Part shown: positions 22,852-35,900 of the stretch, in pieces | How the letters are laid out: the number at the start of each line of letters is the position of its first letter | Position numbering within the stretch: position 1 is the first letter of the stretch | NCBI GenBank assembly: GCA_024704765.1 | Contig: JAKMXF010000233.1 | Span: 372,001 to 436,000 of the forward strand | Direction: 5' to 3' | Length of the DNA: 64,000 nucleotides | Origin: Oopsacas minuta | Lineage: Eukaryota > Porifera > Hexactinellida > Lyssacinosida > Leucopsacidae | Notes under the pieces: model-generated | The model's input: the letters and a program-made list of their open reading frames with translations, nothing else | What the model was told of the DNA's origin: nothing | Database searches by the model: none | Translations under genes and position numbers: made by a program

Positions 22852-25800
22852 ATGGCTACAGAGTACAGTAATGGTAGAAGTGATTACAGTAGGAAGAGGA
22901 GATATGCCCAAGATGATACATCGCCAGCTAAGAGGGGACTTTATGGTTAGAATTATAAAAGCAGATCACTCAATCTTGTCACTGTTTATCTCTACCGCCG
23001 ATTACGCCAGCTGTTCTCAACCAGTGTACCCCCTATGCCAGCGGCTTCGGCCTCTTGGTGGTCCACAGACGACAGCAGGGTGATCACTGGTGAAAATGTT
23101 AGGGAACAGCTGTGCCCTATACCAATATTGAATTTATACAAATAAATACTTAACAACACACTTTACAAGTTTCCCCGTCTTTTCAATATTTTCTTGGAAT
23201 TGCACGTGTTTTTCCTATTCCTATTCCACCCGAAAATATCCAGAAACAAGTCTGCCATTTTGATGATATTATTACACTTTCAAGTATTTTCTAATTTCTA
23301 GATAGAGTTAGAGGAATAAAGTTCTTAGTACCAGAGTATGCAGCCGGAGCAATCATAGGAAAAGGAGGTAGGAACATAACTGTACAAAAAGATAAATTCG
23401 GGACACAGGTTAAAATGTCCCCTGGTAGAGATTTCTTTCCAAACACAGAAGAAAGAGTTTGTTTGATTACATCTGATGTTGGTGAACCTGAACAGCTGAT
23501 CGCTTGTTTCCAGAATTTGTTTCATCTTGTAAGAGATGAGCCTGAGGACACAGACCGAAGACGGAGACCAAGGGATCCTGATAGGAAAAACCAGGTGAAT
23601 TTCCAGGGAACAATTTGAGAATCGAGCCACTGGTTAATCGGGTCATCTGGCTCCAATGTGACCCTATTAAGCGGAACCTACTGTATTTGCAAATTTCTAT
23701 GGCTATTTTTCCAAATAGGGGCTTGAAATTGCTATTATAAATGTAAAACTTGGAAATATTTAAACAGATTCTGAACATAATTCTGTTAGGTAAAACTTCT
23801 TCTAACAAACAACACAGCAGGCCTAATAATCGGGAGAGGAGGAGAGACAATAAAAAGCATTCAAGAACAGACTGACACTAGAATTATGATTACACCATTA
23901 AGCCCAGATATAGATGAACGTGTATGTGCTATTGCAGCTGATATATATGAGAACACACTCAAGGCTACTGACCTTATTTTAGATAGGGTCATGAAAGACC
24001 CAGAGGGCCACGTGTCTAAGAACCTTCTCTACAGTGTCGGGGGATCATATGACCCCTACGGAGGGGGATATAGTAGCAGATATATGGGAGGTTATGGGGG
24101 AGGGCGTGTAGGAGGAGGTGACTCTGTATATGGTAAGGGTTTTTTAATTACCATAAATTCTGTTAATTTTACGATTCATTCTATTTATACTCAGACAGAA
24201 GAAGAAGTTACGACAGAGGATATACATCTAGCAAATAGTAAGCATACTTATCATAACTCAATAACATATGTCTCTTGTATCCATCAACCAATCGGTTTCA
24301 TTCCTAATAAAAATGCTTCAATCATTAGCTAATGGACCATAAATGTTACCAAATATATTATCATATTTCTTCCTATCTAGCACAGATCGTGGAAGCTACG
24401 GCTATAGCTCAACTCTTGATCAAGGGCTAGGAGGCTGTGTGTACGTGTTAGATGACAGTGACCCGTTATGTATGATACTAGGTATCATGGAACAATATGT
24501 TGGCGGCCTAGTTGGTAGAAACGGTGTTACAATATCTGAAATTCAAGCGGTAGGTTTAGGCTATTGAAACTTGTTTCAGCTCCACCGCCCGCATCAAGTT
24601 TACCTGTAATATGAAATTCAACTACACAATATATTTACTAACTAACGGGTGAATAGTAGTGATTTTATCTTCATAGACTTCCCTTAACACGCTTAATTAA
24701 CATATTTACAAGTAGAATCATTGGAATTCCATGAATTGGACACTTTGTAATATGATAACGTCATAAATAATAAGATACGAGATTTCGCCCGCCCGCATGC
24801 TTAGTGGAGCGCCTTATTATTAAAAACCCATATGAAACATATCGTATTAACTATCTAACTTAATTAGTGGCAATTTTTCAGCCTACATTCCATTCAATGT
24901 TATTTGTTAAAAAATTCACTTTTCCCTAGTTTTTAAGGGAAATTATTATTAATATATGCACTACTGCCTTTTTCACATATCATATTTCACTATATATTCA
25001 CCCAACATACTTCTTACCCACTCTTGTAACTAAGGTATCCCACACACACATCCAGATATCACACAAGGATGAATATATCCCCGGGACACGTGACCGTAAG
25101 GTTATTATAAAAGGCGAAGCTCATGCTGTATCGTCAGCTTACCTATTACTACTCGAGAAAGTTAGTTATATTTCTAATAGATTTTACGATATATACGAAT
25201 TATTTTATAGGAATATTTGGCTTGAATTTGTTATTTTGACACTTTTTAAGGAAGTGGCTACAGTGCCAGCAACGGCACCCAAAGTGTCGGCAGTAGGGTT
25301 GGATGTGGTTTGGTCATTTTGAGACAGGCCTTGAGGTGTTTGACTGTAGTCACAGCCTCCTATTACGGCGCTTAAAATTCAAGTGTCGTATTAATGAATC
25401 TTTAATATTTTTCATAAATTGTATGATATTTTACGTATTTAAATCAGAGTAGATTCCATAAGGTCGCTTATCATGAACTTTCTCTTTTTACACGCGTTTG
25501 AAAGGCCCCCTATTGGCAGCCAAATTGGTGATATCATCACCCATACTCTAATTCCCAACCCTCAAGAGTTTGGTAAGTATGGATTTGTGGTTTTGGCCTC
25601 TTAGAGTTCACGATAAGCGACCTGCCTTATGTAATTTCATAATTCACACTATTCATATTACTACTGTGATTGGACAGTTTATTGATGTCTAACTCAATGT
25701 TCCTTCTAATTTTCAGGTAGCAAGGGGGGTATAGCCAAAGCCGGGATTCCTGGGGTAGGACTCAAAATTTAAATTTCCTGCGAGGTGGTTAAGTCTAAAA

Positions 25801-25932
25801 AAGGGACAAATATCCGTGAAGTCACCCCTGATTCATTAGTTGGAACAATTGAACTGTCCTAATAATCATATTTTCATATTATCTATCATTTGTCATCAGG
25901 TGAGCGAATTTGCCGAGAGACGCAGGAATTAG
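22852..25932 (+). CDS. NOVA: NOVA-like triple KH RNA-binding protein, copy A
   Basis: Nuclear RNA-binding protein of the NOVA/PCBP class, which controls splicing through YCAY-type contacts. Exons 22852-22945, 23302-23594, 23790-24132, 24195-24237, 24381-24549, 25056-25160, 25900-25932 give about 359 aa with all phases agreeing. The N-terminus has a basic cluster (YSRKRRY..PAKRG), a likely NLS. KH1 has YAAGAIIGKGG and MSPGRDFFPNTEERVCLI, both diagnostic of NOVA. KH2 has TAGLIIGRGGETIKSIQEQT. A Gly/Tyr/Arg-rich linker follows. KH3 has GRNGVTISEIQ and YIPGTRDRK. The C-terminus is EFAERRRN. It is the upstream member of a head-to-tail pair with 26665-29427. NOVA rather than PCBP is favoured by the KH1 and KH3 motifs. 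Confidence 0.88.
23015..23115. repeat. hAT-like repeat copy
   Basis: Recurrent segment with GGTGGTCCACAGACGACAGC and an end AGGGAACAGCTG. Ends of the family read CAGCGGTTCTCAACC / GGTTGGGAACAGCTG, typical of hAT non-autonomous elements. Confidence 0.6.
24566..24812. repeat. MITE family G copy 3
   Basis: Starts GAAACTTGTTTCAGCTCC and matches the copy at 10941-11209 in inverse order; lies in NOVA-like copy A after the KH3 first-half exon. Confidence 0.75.
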
Positions 25933-26095
25933 TCACATGTCAAGCATTCCACACATCCCGATGGGTAGTTAGGCAACTTAGAAGCTGCTAGGATTCATAC
26001 GTCTATTTTATATAATTCCCTAGTTACATACGAGTACCATTGGTATGTAGACTTCTATTGCATGTATCCATTATTGCTCATTACATGATTCATGC
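25845..26095. repeat. Duplicated last exon and 3' flank, copy A
   Basis: Nearly identical to 29330-29590. The match starts in the intron before the last KH exon, includes that 33-bp exon and runs about 160 bp into 3' flank (ACATACGAGTACCATTGGTA). It marks the unit of the tandem gene duplication. Confidence 0.85.
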
Positions 26096-26664
26096 TAATT
26101 ATCACCCATATTTACATTCATATGTCTTATAGTTATCCGAAATGCATTGTGCTTGTGTTTATAGTTATTATATGGAGTGGACCGTGGATGTAATTTAATT
26201 CAGATAGCTTTGGTGGGAAATAATCCACATCTTAGTGACACCTTGTTACCCAGCGGTTCTCAACCTTATTCACCCGTGGACTCCCATTTACTGCCTTACT
26301 CATTTGAGATCCTTGCTTTCGTCAGTGGACCACCAGGTTGGGAACAGCTGTGCCAATATTTTAACTAATTCACTTTTTATCATATCCCACTTTTGCCTTT
26401 TGACACACAAATACAAATAGTACATCCATGGTCCGCTAATATAATAACTGACAACATACGCTAATGCTACAGAATCATAGATTCATTGATGATTGACCTC
26501 TGACATGAAGATACCTTAGGGCACTGGTTTGTTTATGGCCATTCACACATTGGCCATGCTATGGTAGCCTATTAGGATCCAATCTTTAGAGATAGTATAA
26601 CTTATTAGAAATTATACTTTCATAGTATTCATATGAATATTTGATTTGATTCAATAGTTATAGA
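25933..26664. other. Spacer between the two NOVA-like genes
   Basis: Contains the duplicated 3' flank and a hAT-like element at 26251-26352 with ends CAGCGGTTCTCAACC and GGTTGGGAACAGCTG. No other gene is visible. Confidence 0.55.
26251..26352. repeat. hAT-like MITE, both ends present
   Basis: About 102 bp with terminal inverted repeats CAGCGGTTCTCAACCT and GGTTGGGAACAGCTG. The sequence is non-coding. Confidence 0.7.
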
Positions 26665-29427
26665 ATGGCTTCTGGTGAATACGAGACAAAGTATGACCCC
26701 AATGCTTTTGAAGCAAAACCTTTCGAAGAAAAAAATTTTGAACAAAAGCCTTTTGAGAGGAAGAGAAAGTCAGGACCTTCCTTTGAAGGTGAACCATCTA
26801 AGCGGGGATTTCCAGGTAAGAATTAATCGAGAGACGTTCATTCAATTTCCACTAAAGGATTTTGATTTTGATATTTCTTGGATTATTTTAACCTTTAACC
26901 TCGATGTGGTAGAGGCGTTTTAAGCATCATATAGTGTAGTTATGGTGGGGCGGATATCCGAGATAAGAATTTTCGGAAGACGGCACTCTGACTTACATTT
27001 TCGCAATTTTGAGCATGTATAACAGACTTAGAGTTTTGGAGATAATTCCATGTAAAGTGGTTGAGTCACAAGAAATAGTGGCATAAATACTTGGGTGTTG
27101 TGTTACGTCATATTAATTGCTGCAACTTATTCACACACGGCCATCTTTATACACTCATTTTAGAGAAAGTACGAGGTATAAAGTTCTTAGTTCCCGATTA
27201 CGCAGCTGGAGCTATCATCGGCAAGAAAGGCATGAACATAACAGAGCATAAAGAGAAGTTCGGTACTCTCGTGAAGATGTCTCCTGGTCGGGAATTCTTC
27301 CCATACACAAATGAGAGAGTTTGTCTAATAATAGGAAATAAAGTAGAGATAGAACAGACGGTAGCTTGCTTCCAGCATCTCATAGCACTGATTAGGAAAG
27401 ATTCTGATGAGTTTGAACGTAAGAGGAAACCTCAAGATGCTGATAGGAAGAATCAGGTGAGAGAGATTAGAATTATATTGATGACAAGGAATTCCATAGG
27501 TTCCCAACTTGTGGTCCATAGACGACAGTATGCGTTCCGCCAGGCTCCATATTACAGGGTCTACAGAATAAGGATTTACACTTTTCCACAAATTGCTAAT
27601 ATACTTTTATGCATCGAAATATTGAACTATATATTCTAAGAAAAATAACAGCTACCTACTATATGTGTATATTGGATAGATAAAACTTCTTCTAACAAAC
27701 AACACAGCAGGCCTCATAATCGGTAAACGAGGAGAGACAATCAAAAGCATTCAAGAACAGACTGAGACTAGAATAATGATCACTCCATTTGATGAAAACC
27801 TCGATGAACGTGTATGTTCTATAGCAGCTGATATATATGAGAATACACTTAAGGCTACAGACCATATCCTAGATAAAGTGATCAAGGATCCAGAAGGCCA
27901 CGTGTCTAGGAACCTTCTCTACAGCGCCGGGGGGTCTTATGACTCTTTCGGAGGACAGAGAGGAGGCTTTGGGGGAGGCTATAGTGGCGGTTATGGGGCT
28001 GATTATGGATACGATTATGGTGAGTATTGATAGCTACGATTATGTCATTAAATGTAATACTGGTATACCTTACTTGACTACACACTTGTCACAAAGATAT
28101 GTTCAGTTAAGTTGAAGAGCCATGACCGTACATTAACCAACGTAAATCTTGTATTTCATATTTTGATGTAGAATGCGATTTGGTTATTTTCTATTTTATG
28201 AATTCTCTCTATTTATACTCAGACAGGAGAGGAGGATACGACAGATATGCACCTAGCAGATAGTAAGCTATAACTGATAATACAATTACAGTATAACCTA
28301 CACACACGGGGTGTCAGGGACGCCGAAAACCTTTCCCGTTTCCCCCATTTGTGGAGCTAGGAATTCGACTATTTTCTTTTCACTCCGTTCCAGAAGTTCT
28401 CCATTTCCACAGGTCCTGTTTGTGGAGGTTGCACTATTCGTATTATTAAGGCCATTTGTAGGGCTTGGGATAACCCTCCCCCCTCATGGGGTAGCACCCT
28501 ATAATCTTAATTACCTATTCTAGCGGAGATCCCAGTGGATATGGCTACAGAGCTGATATGGATCCTTCCAGCAGTCTAGCAGGTACTCTATACGTGCTGG
28601 ATGACAGAGACCCTAGGTGCCTTATCTTAGGGATAATGGAGGATTATGTGGGTGGGATAGTTGGCAGAAATGGAGCTACTATTTCTGAGATACAGTCGGT
28701 ATGTTTTGGAATTTGTATAATTAAATTATAGTCAGACTGGTAGTGCAGCCCAGTCTGTCGAACATTTCTATATACTATTAATTACAAATAATTATGGGTT
28801 CCCTTACCACATTCCTTTATCCTTTATCGTTTCTAAGATTTCACACACACATATCCAGATATCAGACAAGGACGAGTATATCCCTGGGACGCGTGACCGT
28901 AAGCTGACTATAAAAGGAGAAGTAGGGTCTGTGGCTATGGCGTATAACTGTATCTGCAGCAAGGTGAGTTATTAACACCTTAGTTACCATTCTGCAGTCA
29001 GGAATGCAGATTTAAGTAGTATTAAGTCTAGGTTCGTATGCTCAGGATTTAGATGTGAGACAGTTTATTGACAAATTTCCAATTTTTCGCAATTATTTCG
29101 TTGCCATGGTGGAAGCCAGACATTTCGTTCCATATGATGTATTTTTAAATACACCCGCGGACTCCTTATACCAATTTTATACATTTTGGACCCTCCCATA
29201 GACTGCAATACAAATTTGGGATCCTGTAGACCCCCCTGCTGTCCTTCGTAGACCATAAAAAGTTGGCAGAAAAAAATACAAATTTTGGGACAAAATGTCG
29301 GTATCTGGCCATTTATTTGTTAATGAACTGTCCTATTAAATAACTAATAATCATATTTTCGTATATATTCATATTATCTATCATTTGTCATCAGGTGAGC
29401 GAATTTACCGAGAGACACAGGAATTAG
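26665..29427 (+). CDS. NOVA: NOVA-like triple KH RNA-binding protein, copy B
   Basis: Tandem paralogue of 22852-25932 with the same seven-exon structure: 26665-26815, 27164-27456, 27680-28019, 28224-28263, 28524-28698, 28859-28963, 29395-29427, about 378 aa. KH1 has YAAGAIIGKKG and MSPGREFFPYTNERVCLI. KH2 has TAGLIIGKRGETIKS. A Gly/Tyr-rich and RGG-like linker (DRRGGYDRY) follows, then KH3 with GRNGATISEIQ and YIPGTRDRK. The first exon differs completely from copy A: it encodes short repeats of the type KPFE/KNFE and then a basic cluster (ERKRK). GXXG loops carry extra Lys/Arg compared with copy A, which may alter RNA affinity (inference). KH cores are much closer to each other than the linkers and N-termini. 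Confidence 0.88.
28308..28445. repeat. Repeat family D copy
   Basis: In the intron 28264-28523, with CCCCCATTTGTGGAGC and CCAGAAGTTCTCC; related to 13688-13815 and 55228-55375. Confidence 0.6.
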
Positions 29428-29590
29428 TCGCATGTCAAGCATTCCACACATCCCGATGGGTAGTTAGGCAACTTAGAAGCTGCTAGGATTCATACGTCTA
29501 TTTTATATAATTCCCTAGTTACATACGAGTACCATTGGTATGTAGACTTCTATTGCATGTATCCATTATTGCTCATTACATATGCTAATT
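29330..29590. repeat. Duplicated last exon and 3' flank, copy B
   Basis: Counterpart of 25845-26095, including last exon and flank, with only a few substitutions. Confidence 0.85.
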
Positions 29591-29841
29591 ATCAATATTT
29601 GTTATTATATTCCGGCCCATTTTAATCGAGGGAAATATATTTATGTAAGGTAGACTACGCTTAATAGGGCCACATCGGGACCAGGCCATTTGACCCGATT
29701 AACCGGTGATTACAGTATTTATATAATTGCTAATACGTAACACAATGATTAGATAGACAACAAAAATCTAAATGTTGTAAAAATACGAAAATTATCGACA
29801 TATAAATTCTCTAACTATCCGCATTCGGCGGGTTTCCTCTC
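29428..29841. other. Convergent region of NOVA-like copy B and HACD
   Basis: Holds the duplicated flank to about 29590 and then AT-rich sequence. No gene seen. Confidence 0.5.
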
Positions 29842-30947
29842 TCACTGCGTCTTAACTTTTTCCGGTGAGAGGTATTTCCTTCTCTGCTTAATCATATGCA
29901 TGTATAACTGTGGGAAACCAGGAATATAGCCGATTAGAATCAATACTAAGAATGTGTATGAATCAAACGACCAGTTGAGGATATTTGGCATTTGGAGAGA
30001 GGTTAAGCTATGCTCCTTGATGGTTGGCAGCGCGCTGAAGATAGAAATAATCTCCCCCAACACTCCGATAGGGTATAGCACGATAAATGTAGTATAGCGT
30101 AGCCATAAGAGTGCGTAAGGTGGTGATTCTGCTCGTGACCACGCGTAGTAGAAGTAGCGAATTATTTCTGTAATCGACCAAGCTATTATGTGTAAGAGAG
30201 GACCGACACTTGTCACGGGGACTGGTACCAGGATTAGCCAGATTATTATGATACGGGAGAGGATTTGCATGAATGTTAGAAAAGCGTTTGATTTTACGAA
30301 ACCTAAAAGAATATGGCATAATCTGATTAAAACGCTAGATGTATCGCGGTTAGAGGGAAGTTCCTATTTTTGGAAATTGGAAATACAGTCAACTCACGGA
30401 ATTTCGAAGCTCAAGGGGCTGCAATAATTACTTAAAGTCATCACGATAAAATGAATGTGTTACTTTGACTGTTTTGGACCATATTTGCACAATTTCCGAC
30501 TTCGATATGAGTGGGTATTTCCATATATCCGCGTTAGATGTAACGGGAATTGAGTGTATAAATGCACTCAACTTGCGTTATATCCAAATATGAGATTGTA
30601 CAAATGAGGCCCCAAACCGTCAAAGTACACATATATCTATCAGTTATATCAAAGTAGTTATCACGGTATCTTCAGCTTAGATATTACGGGAGTTGACTGA
30701 TAAACTTACCTAGCATAATGTGTACAACTTCCAACACAGCTAATGTTTGGAAGAAATTCAGACTAGTAGCTGTACTCTCATATACTCCTGGGAAACTCTT
30801 CCAATCTCCCTGATACATAGCTAGATACAGACACGTATTGAATAGTATAGCTATCCATCCAACAGTCTGTAAACAGTTGTAGAGGATTAGATATAGGTCT
30901 GGTATAGATGCTTCTTTCAAGTGACTCTCGTCTGGTCTACGAGCCAT
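29842..30947 (-). CDS. HACD: 3-hydroxyacyl-CoA dehydratase (HACD/PTPLA family)
   Basis: ER multi-pass enzyme that removes water from 3-hydroxyacyl-CoA, the third step of very-long-chain fatty acid elongation. Two exons: 30710-30947 and 29842-30302, joined in phase 1, giving 232 aa against roughly 250-290 in vertebrate HACD1/2. Seen: YLILYNCLQTVGWIAIL near the N-terminus, LEVVHIMLGFVKSNAF at the junction, AWSITEIIRYFYY, and the catalytic block VLYPIGVLGEI, in which the Tyr and the Glu seven residues later match the active-site pair of HACD1. The tail has QLYMHMIKQRRK, a basic ER-type end. The intron contains two family A elements. HACD1/2 versus HACD3/4 was not resolved; no CS-domain is present, which excludes HACD3. 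Confidence 0.9.
30385..30558. repeat. MITE family A, full length
   Basis: Left end ACAGTCAACTCACGGAATT, right end TAACGGGAATTGAGTGTA; in the HACD intron. Confidence 0.75.
30568..30702. repeat. MITE family A, second copy in tandem
   Basis: Follows the previous copy after about 10 bp; contains CCCCAAACCGTCAAAGTACA and ends GGGAGTTGACTGATAA, adjoining the HACD splice donor. Confidence 0.7.
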
Positions 30948-32978
30948 TATACGTATATATCTAGTAGTTAATGGGCAGTAATAAGGTAAACATGGTCTTC
31001 GCTAGGGGAGAACATGTCAGAGCGTTGATGTCGTTGACTATTGTGGGGGCTGGAGTATCGATTTCCAGCTCTCCACGGCTCAAAATGACGTTTTTGTGTC
31101 AGGTCACGGCGCGAGAGTGGAACAAAATTTTAAGACGTCCATGGCGGTGTTTGGCAACTGTCTCAACTTTACCTGAGATGTTCAAATTTTCGAAAATAAG
31201 TTTGTATGCCAAAACGCTAAAAAGCAGTAATGTTATCCCGCTTTTGGTATTCGAGACATTTCTCTAAAAAGTATTTATGGATAGAACAGACCGCAAGCAA
31301 GGCCTGAGTAGGAGGATGTCATGAAACCCTTCCATAGATGAAAAAAGTTAGGAAATTGCCATAATTAGTAGAAATTTGAATTCGTCCATTATTTCTATGT
31401 ATTTAAGTTACCCATTTACCTAAGCTTATTCCTATTTGTAATCTAATACAGGATATTATAATGGTATAAACTACTAAATCATTATTATTATCATCCTATG
31501 TAGACATTACAGTGGAGTTCCCCATTTAAAAAGTTGTATTATACACCAATTTCCCTTGCTTATACTGGTACAGTAGAACTCGGATAAGACGTACCCCCTC
31601 GGGAAACAGAAATTAGTACGTCTTATCCGAGTTCTACTGTATTTGCTATTAGAGGAACAACACTATATCTCGCTAATTGAAAGGTGTTACAATATATCCA
31701 TGTGTAATTACATAATCAAAATAGTAGTAATGCTAAAATAGGTACTCTCGTTCCTGAACCCAGGGCTTCCTTGCTAAATATTAATTCTACGAATTGAGTA
31801 ATATTTTCACGAAACTGAATCCGTCTTATTTGCTATTAGCAATCACACAACTATTTCTATGAATGGTTTCCCCAATTGAATTAGGTTCAGCTAGTGTTTA
31901 TGATCATATGTATGGTATATAGCACTAATCTATACTGAATTGTAATGTGTAAGCTTGCTTTTTAAGTTCTGAGTATTGGTTTTGGAGTTTTAGATTCGTT
32001 CCTGATCTCTGAAGGTGAGATTTTGATAAAATTGTTTTAAAATTCGCTTTCGCTGGCGTTTTCCAATTTTATTGAATTCAAAATAATTTTACTGAAAAGT
32101 TGATAATTATTGGTTATTAGACTGGTTTAGCGAGCAAAAATATACAATTAAACCTGTGCGGACAGCTTGAATGGATAATTGGAGGCACTAAACATGAGAA
32201 GTTTAACTATTTTGCTGTCGGCACAGATTGTAATTATATATCTCTTAAAGTTTCATATTTATTAGCTGAAGACGGCTTGATGAGTTGTAATTACGACCGT
32301 ATGTACTAGACAGTGATCCGAGCATACCAAACGTTCCGTAACGTTTCCAAGGGGAGGTAGTAAGCAGAGTTTATCGTTTTATCACAAAAGTCTAGCATAG
32401 CTTTGAAGTCCATCTATAATTTAGTAATTTTGAGTAAACACCGTCGACACAGCCTGAGTTACAATGCGATTCCTGCAATCTCTATTAAGCAATGAGAAGA
32501 TTTCTCATCAATCAAATCTATATACTTTGACATATTCCGTACAAACACATCAACTCTTTTCAACTCTTTATTGGACCTGTAGATTATACAATAGAACTCC
32601 ATTAGTGTTGATTGTATGAGGATTCACTACAATCAACAGATAACTCTTCGTTATAAATACAGCTACTTTCCAATTTATCTGTTGGGTTTTGTTCATCAAG
32701 CAATTTGAGGCAGTTTCGCCGACCTCAGAGGGTGCAGGGATGGTCCCGGGTTCTGGTATACACAGAAACCAGGATATTCGAACCCGTCAGGATCCAGGTC
32801 AAAACCTAATCTAATATAATTATAGCGGTAGACCCCATTGGCTAATACCCCCTTCGCCATTTTGTATGAATTGTTGATTTTTGTTGTCATACTTGATTTG
32901 AGAACCATTGTATCGTTACATAGTTATTTCATAAATTAGTAGTATTTAAGTTTTCACACTAGTACTAGTAGCTTTAGA
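30948..32978. other. Intergenic region between HACD and CARMIL
   Basis: 2 kb between divergent genes. Apart from the palindromic element at 31569-31641 and a repeat remnant near 32160-32240 I see no gene. Short open frames here have no recognisable domain. Confidence 0.5.
31569..31641. repeat. Palindromic MITE, 73 bp
   Basis: TACAGTAGAACTCGGATAAG begins the left arm and its complement ends the right arm; only about 20 bp separate the arms. The termini differ from families A and B. A decayed relative lies at about 12485-12585. Confidence 0.85.
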
Positions 32979-35900
32979 ATGGAGCCAGACACAAGTCCAC
33001 ACAATAACAGCAATAAAGACCTTACGTCACAAGAAGCAAAACTACTTGGAACATTTGACACGAATATTATACTCAGAAAAACAGTTTTCCTTCTCACAGA
33101 CAAACGGAAAGTGAATGAAAAGTTAATATTTATAACAAAGAATAGACTATTTGTTCGTTCACATAAAACTCCAACAAAACTGGATATGAGTGTAAATTTA
33201 CTAAGAATTAGAAGTATAACCTGTAAAGACCCGAAACACGTTACTGTTGGTGTTGAAAAAATGTTTGGATCACCCGTTGGAAGCAAAGCGGATGTTGTAG
33301 TGACGAATTTAGATTTTATTGTGGAGACAGTGGACCAGGAGGAATTGGTTGTTGCTTTGTTGACACCTTTAAAGCCACTTGGAATGTGGCATGACAGAAT
33401 TCAACTCACGATTGAACAGAAAGAAAGTAGTATAAAGGTTAGTGATAAATATGTTGTTAAGATAGTTATCCAGTGTAATCAGGGCTGTTTAGGGTACACA
33501 ATCCGCTCATGAATGTATTCAGTGTAACTTTCACGAACGAGGTCCCAGGGACGCCGAACAGGCTGACCGGTTTCTGCCAATTCCCCGATTATGGCGGTTC
33601 ATATGTATCGGAATTTAAATTCGACATTGGTTGTTTTTTTCGTTGCGGTCCCAATTTGTGGAGGTTACACTATATTTAGAAAGTTGATAGAGTGTAGTGT
33701 TAATCTAATAATCCACAGAATATTTAAGGAGTTAGATAAGTTGTAATGTTTATCGTGCTCTCAGTGATGAGAGAATGCTTGTAGCTTGTTATGCCCCTTC
33801 ACACTATCTACTGTTACGATAGAGCATAAATCATCTACTGCTATTCCTGCTACACTAATGAACTCTTCTCTCCCGAATTGAGTTATAATATTTCCTTCAT
33901 TAGAGAATATCTTTACTTTACAAGAGTCTGGATCAAATACGATTATGTTTAGTTGTTGATCTAAACAGAAATAAGAACTACAACCCAGCATATCTTTATG
34001 TATAATCCATCTAGTCATCATGCCTTGCTTAGAGAATGCTTGTATAGGATATTCTGTCTTATTAAGGAGAATATAGAATTCATGTCTAGCTAGTGAGATA
34101 TTATTTATCTCAGTATCCTGTTGTTTGAATTGAGTGTTTAGAGGTATTTCCTTCTCTTCCTTCAATTCAAGAGTTAGGACTAGTAATGTCATTTTGCTAT
34201 ATTCACCAACAAATACATTAGTATTGTCTGTACAAATTCCTGATAGCGAATAATCGGAAAATTTGGAAGATTCTATCTTTAAGGTAGATCTGTTGAATTT
34301 AACTATTATTCGATGACATTGTACAAACACAGAGTTGTATAAGATGAGGATATTCTCAAGATTAATCATTCGTTTATCTTTAATAGATTTAATCCAATCT
34401 CCATTACCAGAGAATACCTGTACTCTGTTTGCTCTATAATCAGTTACATAAACTCTATCATTCATCGAGTCAATAGCAATACCGCATGGACAGTCCAGCT
34501 GATTATCTAGCTTGCCTTCGTCACCACAACTCCACTTGAGTGGAATAGGAATGTGTTCTTCAAAGTTGACAAATTTCTGTTCACAATAACACAGACTATG
34601 TATACTCTCCCTCAACTCGTCTACTTTCCAGTTTAGCTTCAAGAAAGGAATATCGATATTCATTTCTCTTTTTACTGTCTCGATTGCTTCAGGTATTTGA
34701 TCGATAAATCCTGGTAGAGTTGGGGATAAGTCTTTGAAGAGTTTTTCCATTTCTGTTTTCTGTTTGTTAATTGCCTCGATTTTTTTGTTAACTTCGTCTT
34801 TTCGCTTGTTCAACCGTTGATTCGTTTCATCCCAGACAGCCTCCAGTTCCCCGATAATCAGCTGAGCCTTCTCTTCTATCAGCTGTTTCATTTCATCACT
34901 AACCTTCCTCACCAGTGATTTCTTGCTGTCTATAACTTCTCTCAAAATATTCATTCTGTCCTGTAGCTTGTTACTGACAGGTATCAAGCTAACAGGTCCC
35001 ATTACTACATTCTTATCCAATCGTGCTGTTGCCATGTTTTAGCTAGTAAATTAGACATTAAAAATCTAATGTTGTTATTGTTTGTTTGTTTGTTGGTTTG
35101 TTGTCGAATTGATTAAAGAACTGGTACGAGCTATAGATATATGAAATTACTGTGAAAGGTGACAAATACCTTAACTTAACAGATTCTAGTGGTTAATTCA
35201 GTATAATAAAGCTCATTATTTAAAGTTAAGAATTGATTTTGAACTGTCCGCACATATTATTGAGTTAATAATGATAATATTACTAATATATTTTCAATAT
35301 ACTGGAATGAAGCTTGTATTTGGCATTTCGTCGCGTTTTGGTGAGTGTTACGCGAGACAGACCACTCAATATGTCTAAAACACGATGCATTCCGCCAAAG
35401 TTTGGGCAGTTGTCGTAGAATTTATGACAAAGGAAACATCGACATGTGTATTCCTAATCCAGAATTCATATTCACTACCCTTCGTTGTTCTTTTAGTACT
35501 TATCGCGAACTCAGCTTATAAGTATGATATTATTCTCCAAATAGATACATCGTTCGCTCTCTGAGAGTGCTGATCTCTTGTCAACACCCCCCAACCCACC
35601 ATGTGACGGATTCAATTTGGTATACCCCATGCTCTGTGACCTATACGAGGTTCCTGTACACGAGGAAGTACTATGGGACATTGAAAATGCGTATTTCTCC
35701 CGTGGCAGAAAAATGTTATCTCTCTCAGAATTTTCACATTTGCCTTGTAAAGATCTACTTCCTATTTTGGCTGCTCTGGAGTATAATGAGTATTTTATTG
35801 GTCTCAGTCTAGTTGATACTAAACTGAGTAATGAAGGAGTAGAGGTGAGTTTATGATAATACTGGTGATATTTAACGCTATATACAATAAATGTTGGTTA

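Noticed and set aside
30971-31267. 98-codon plus-strand frame upstream of HACD
   Set aside because: No recognisable domain or splice context; probably chance in the divergent promoter region.
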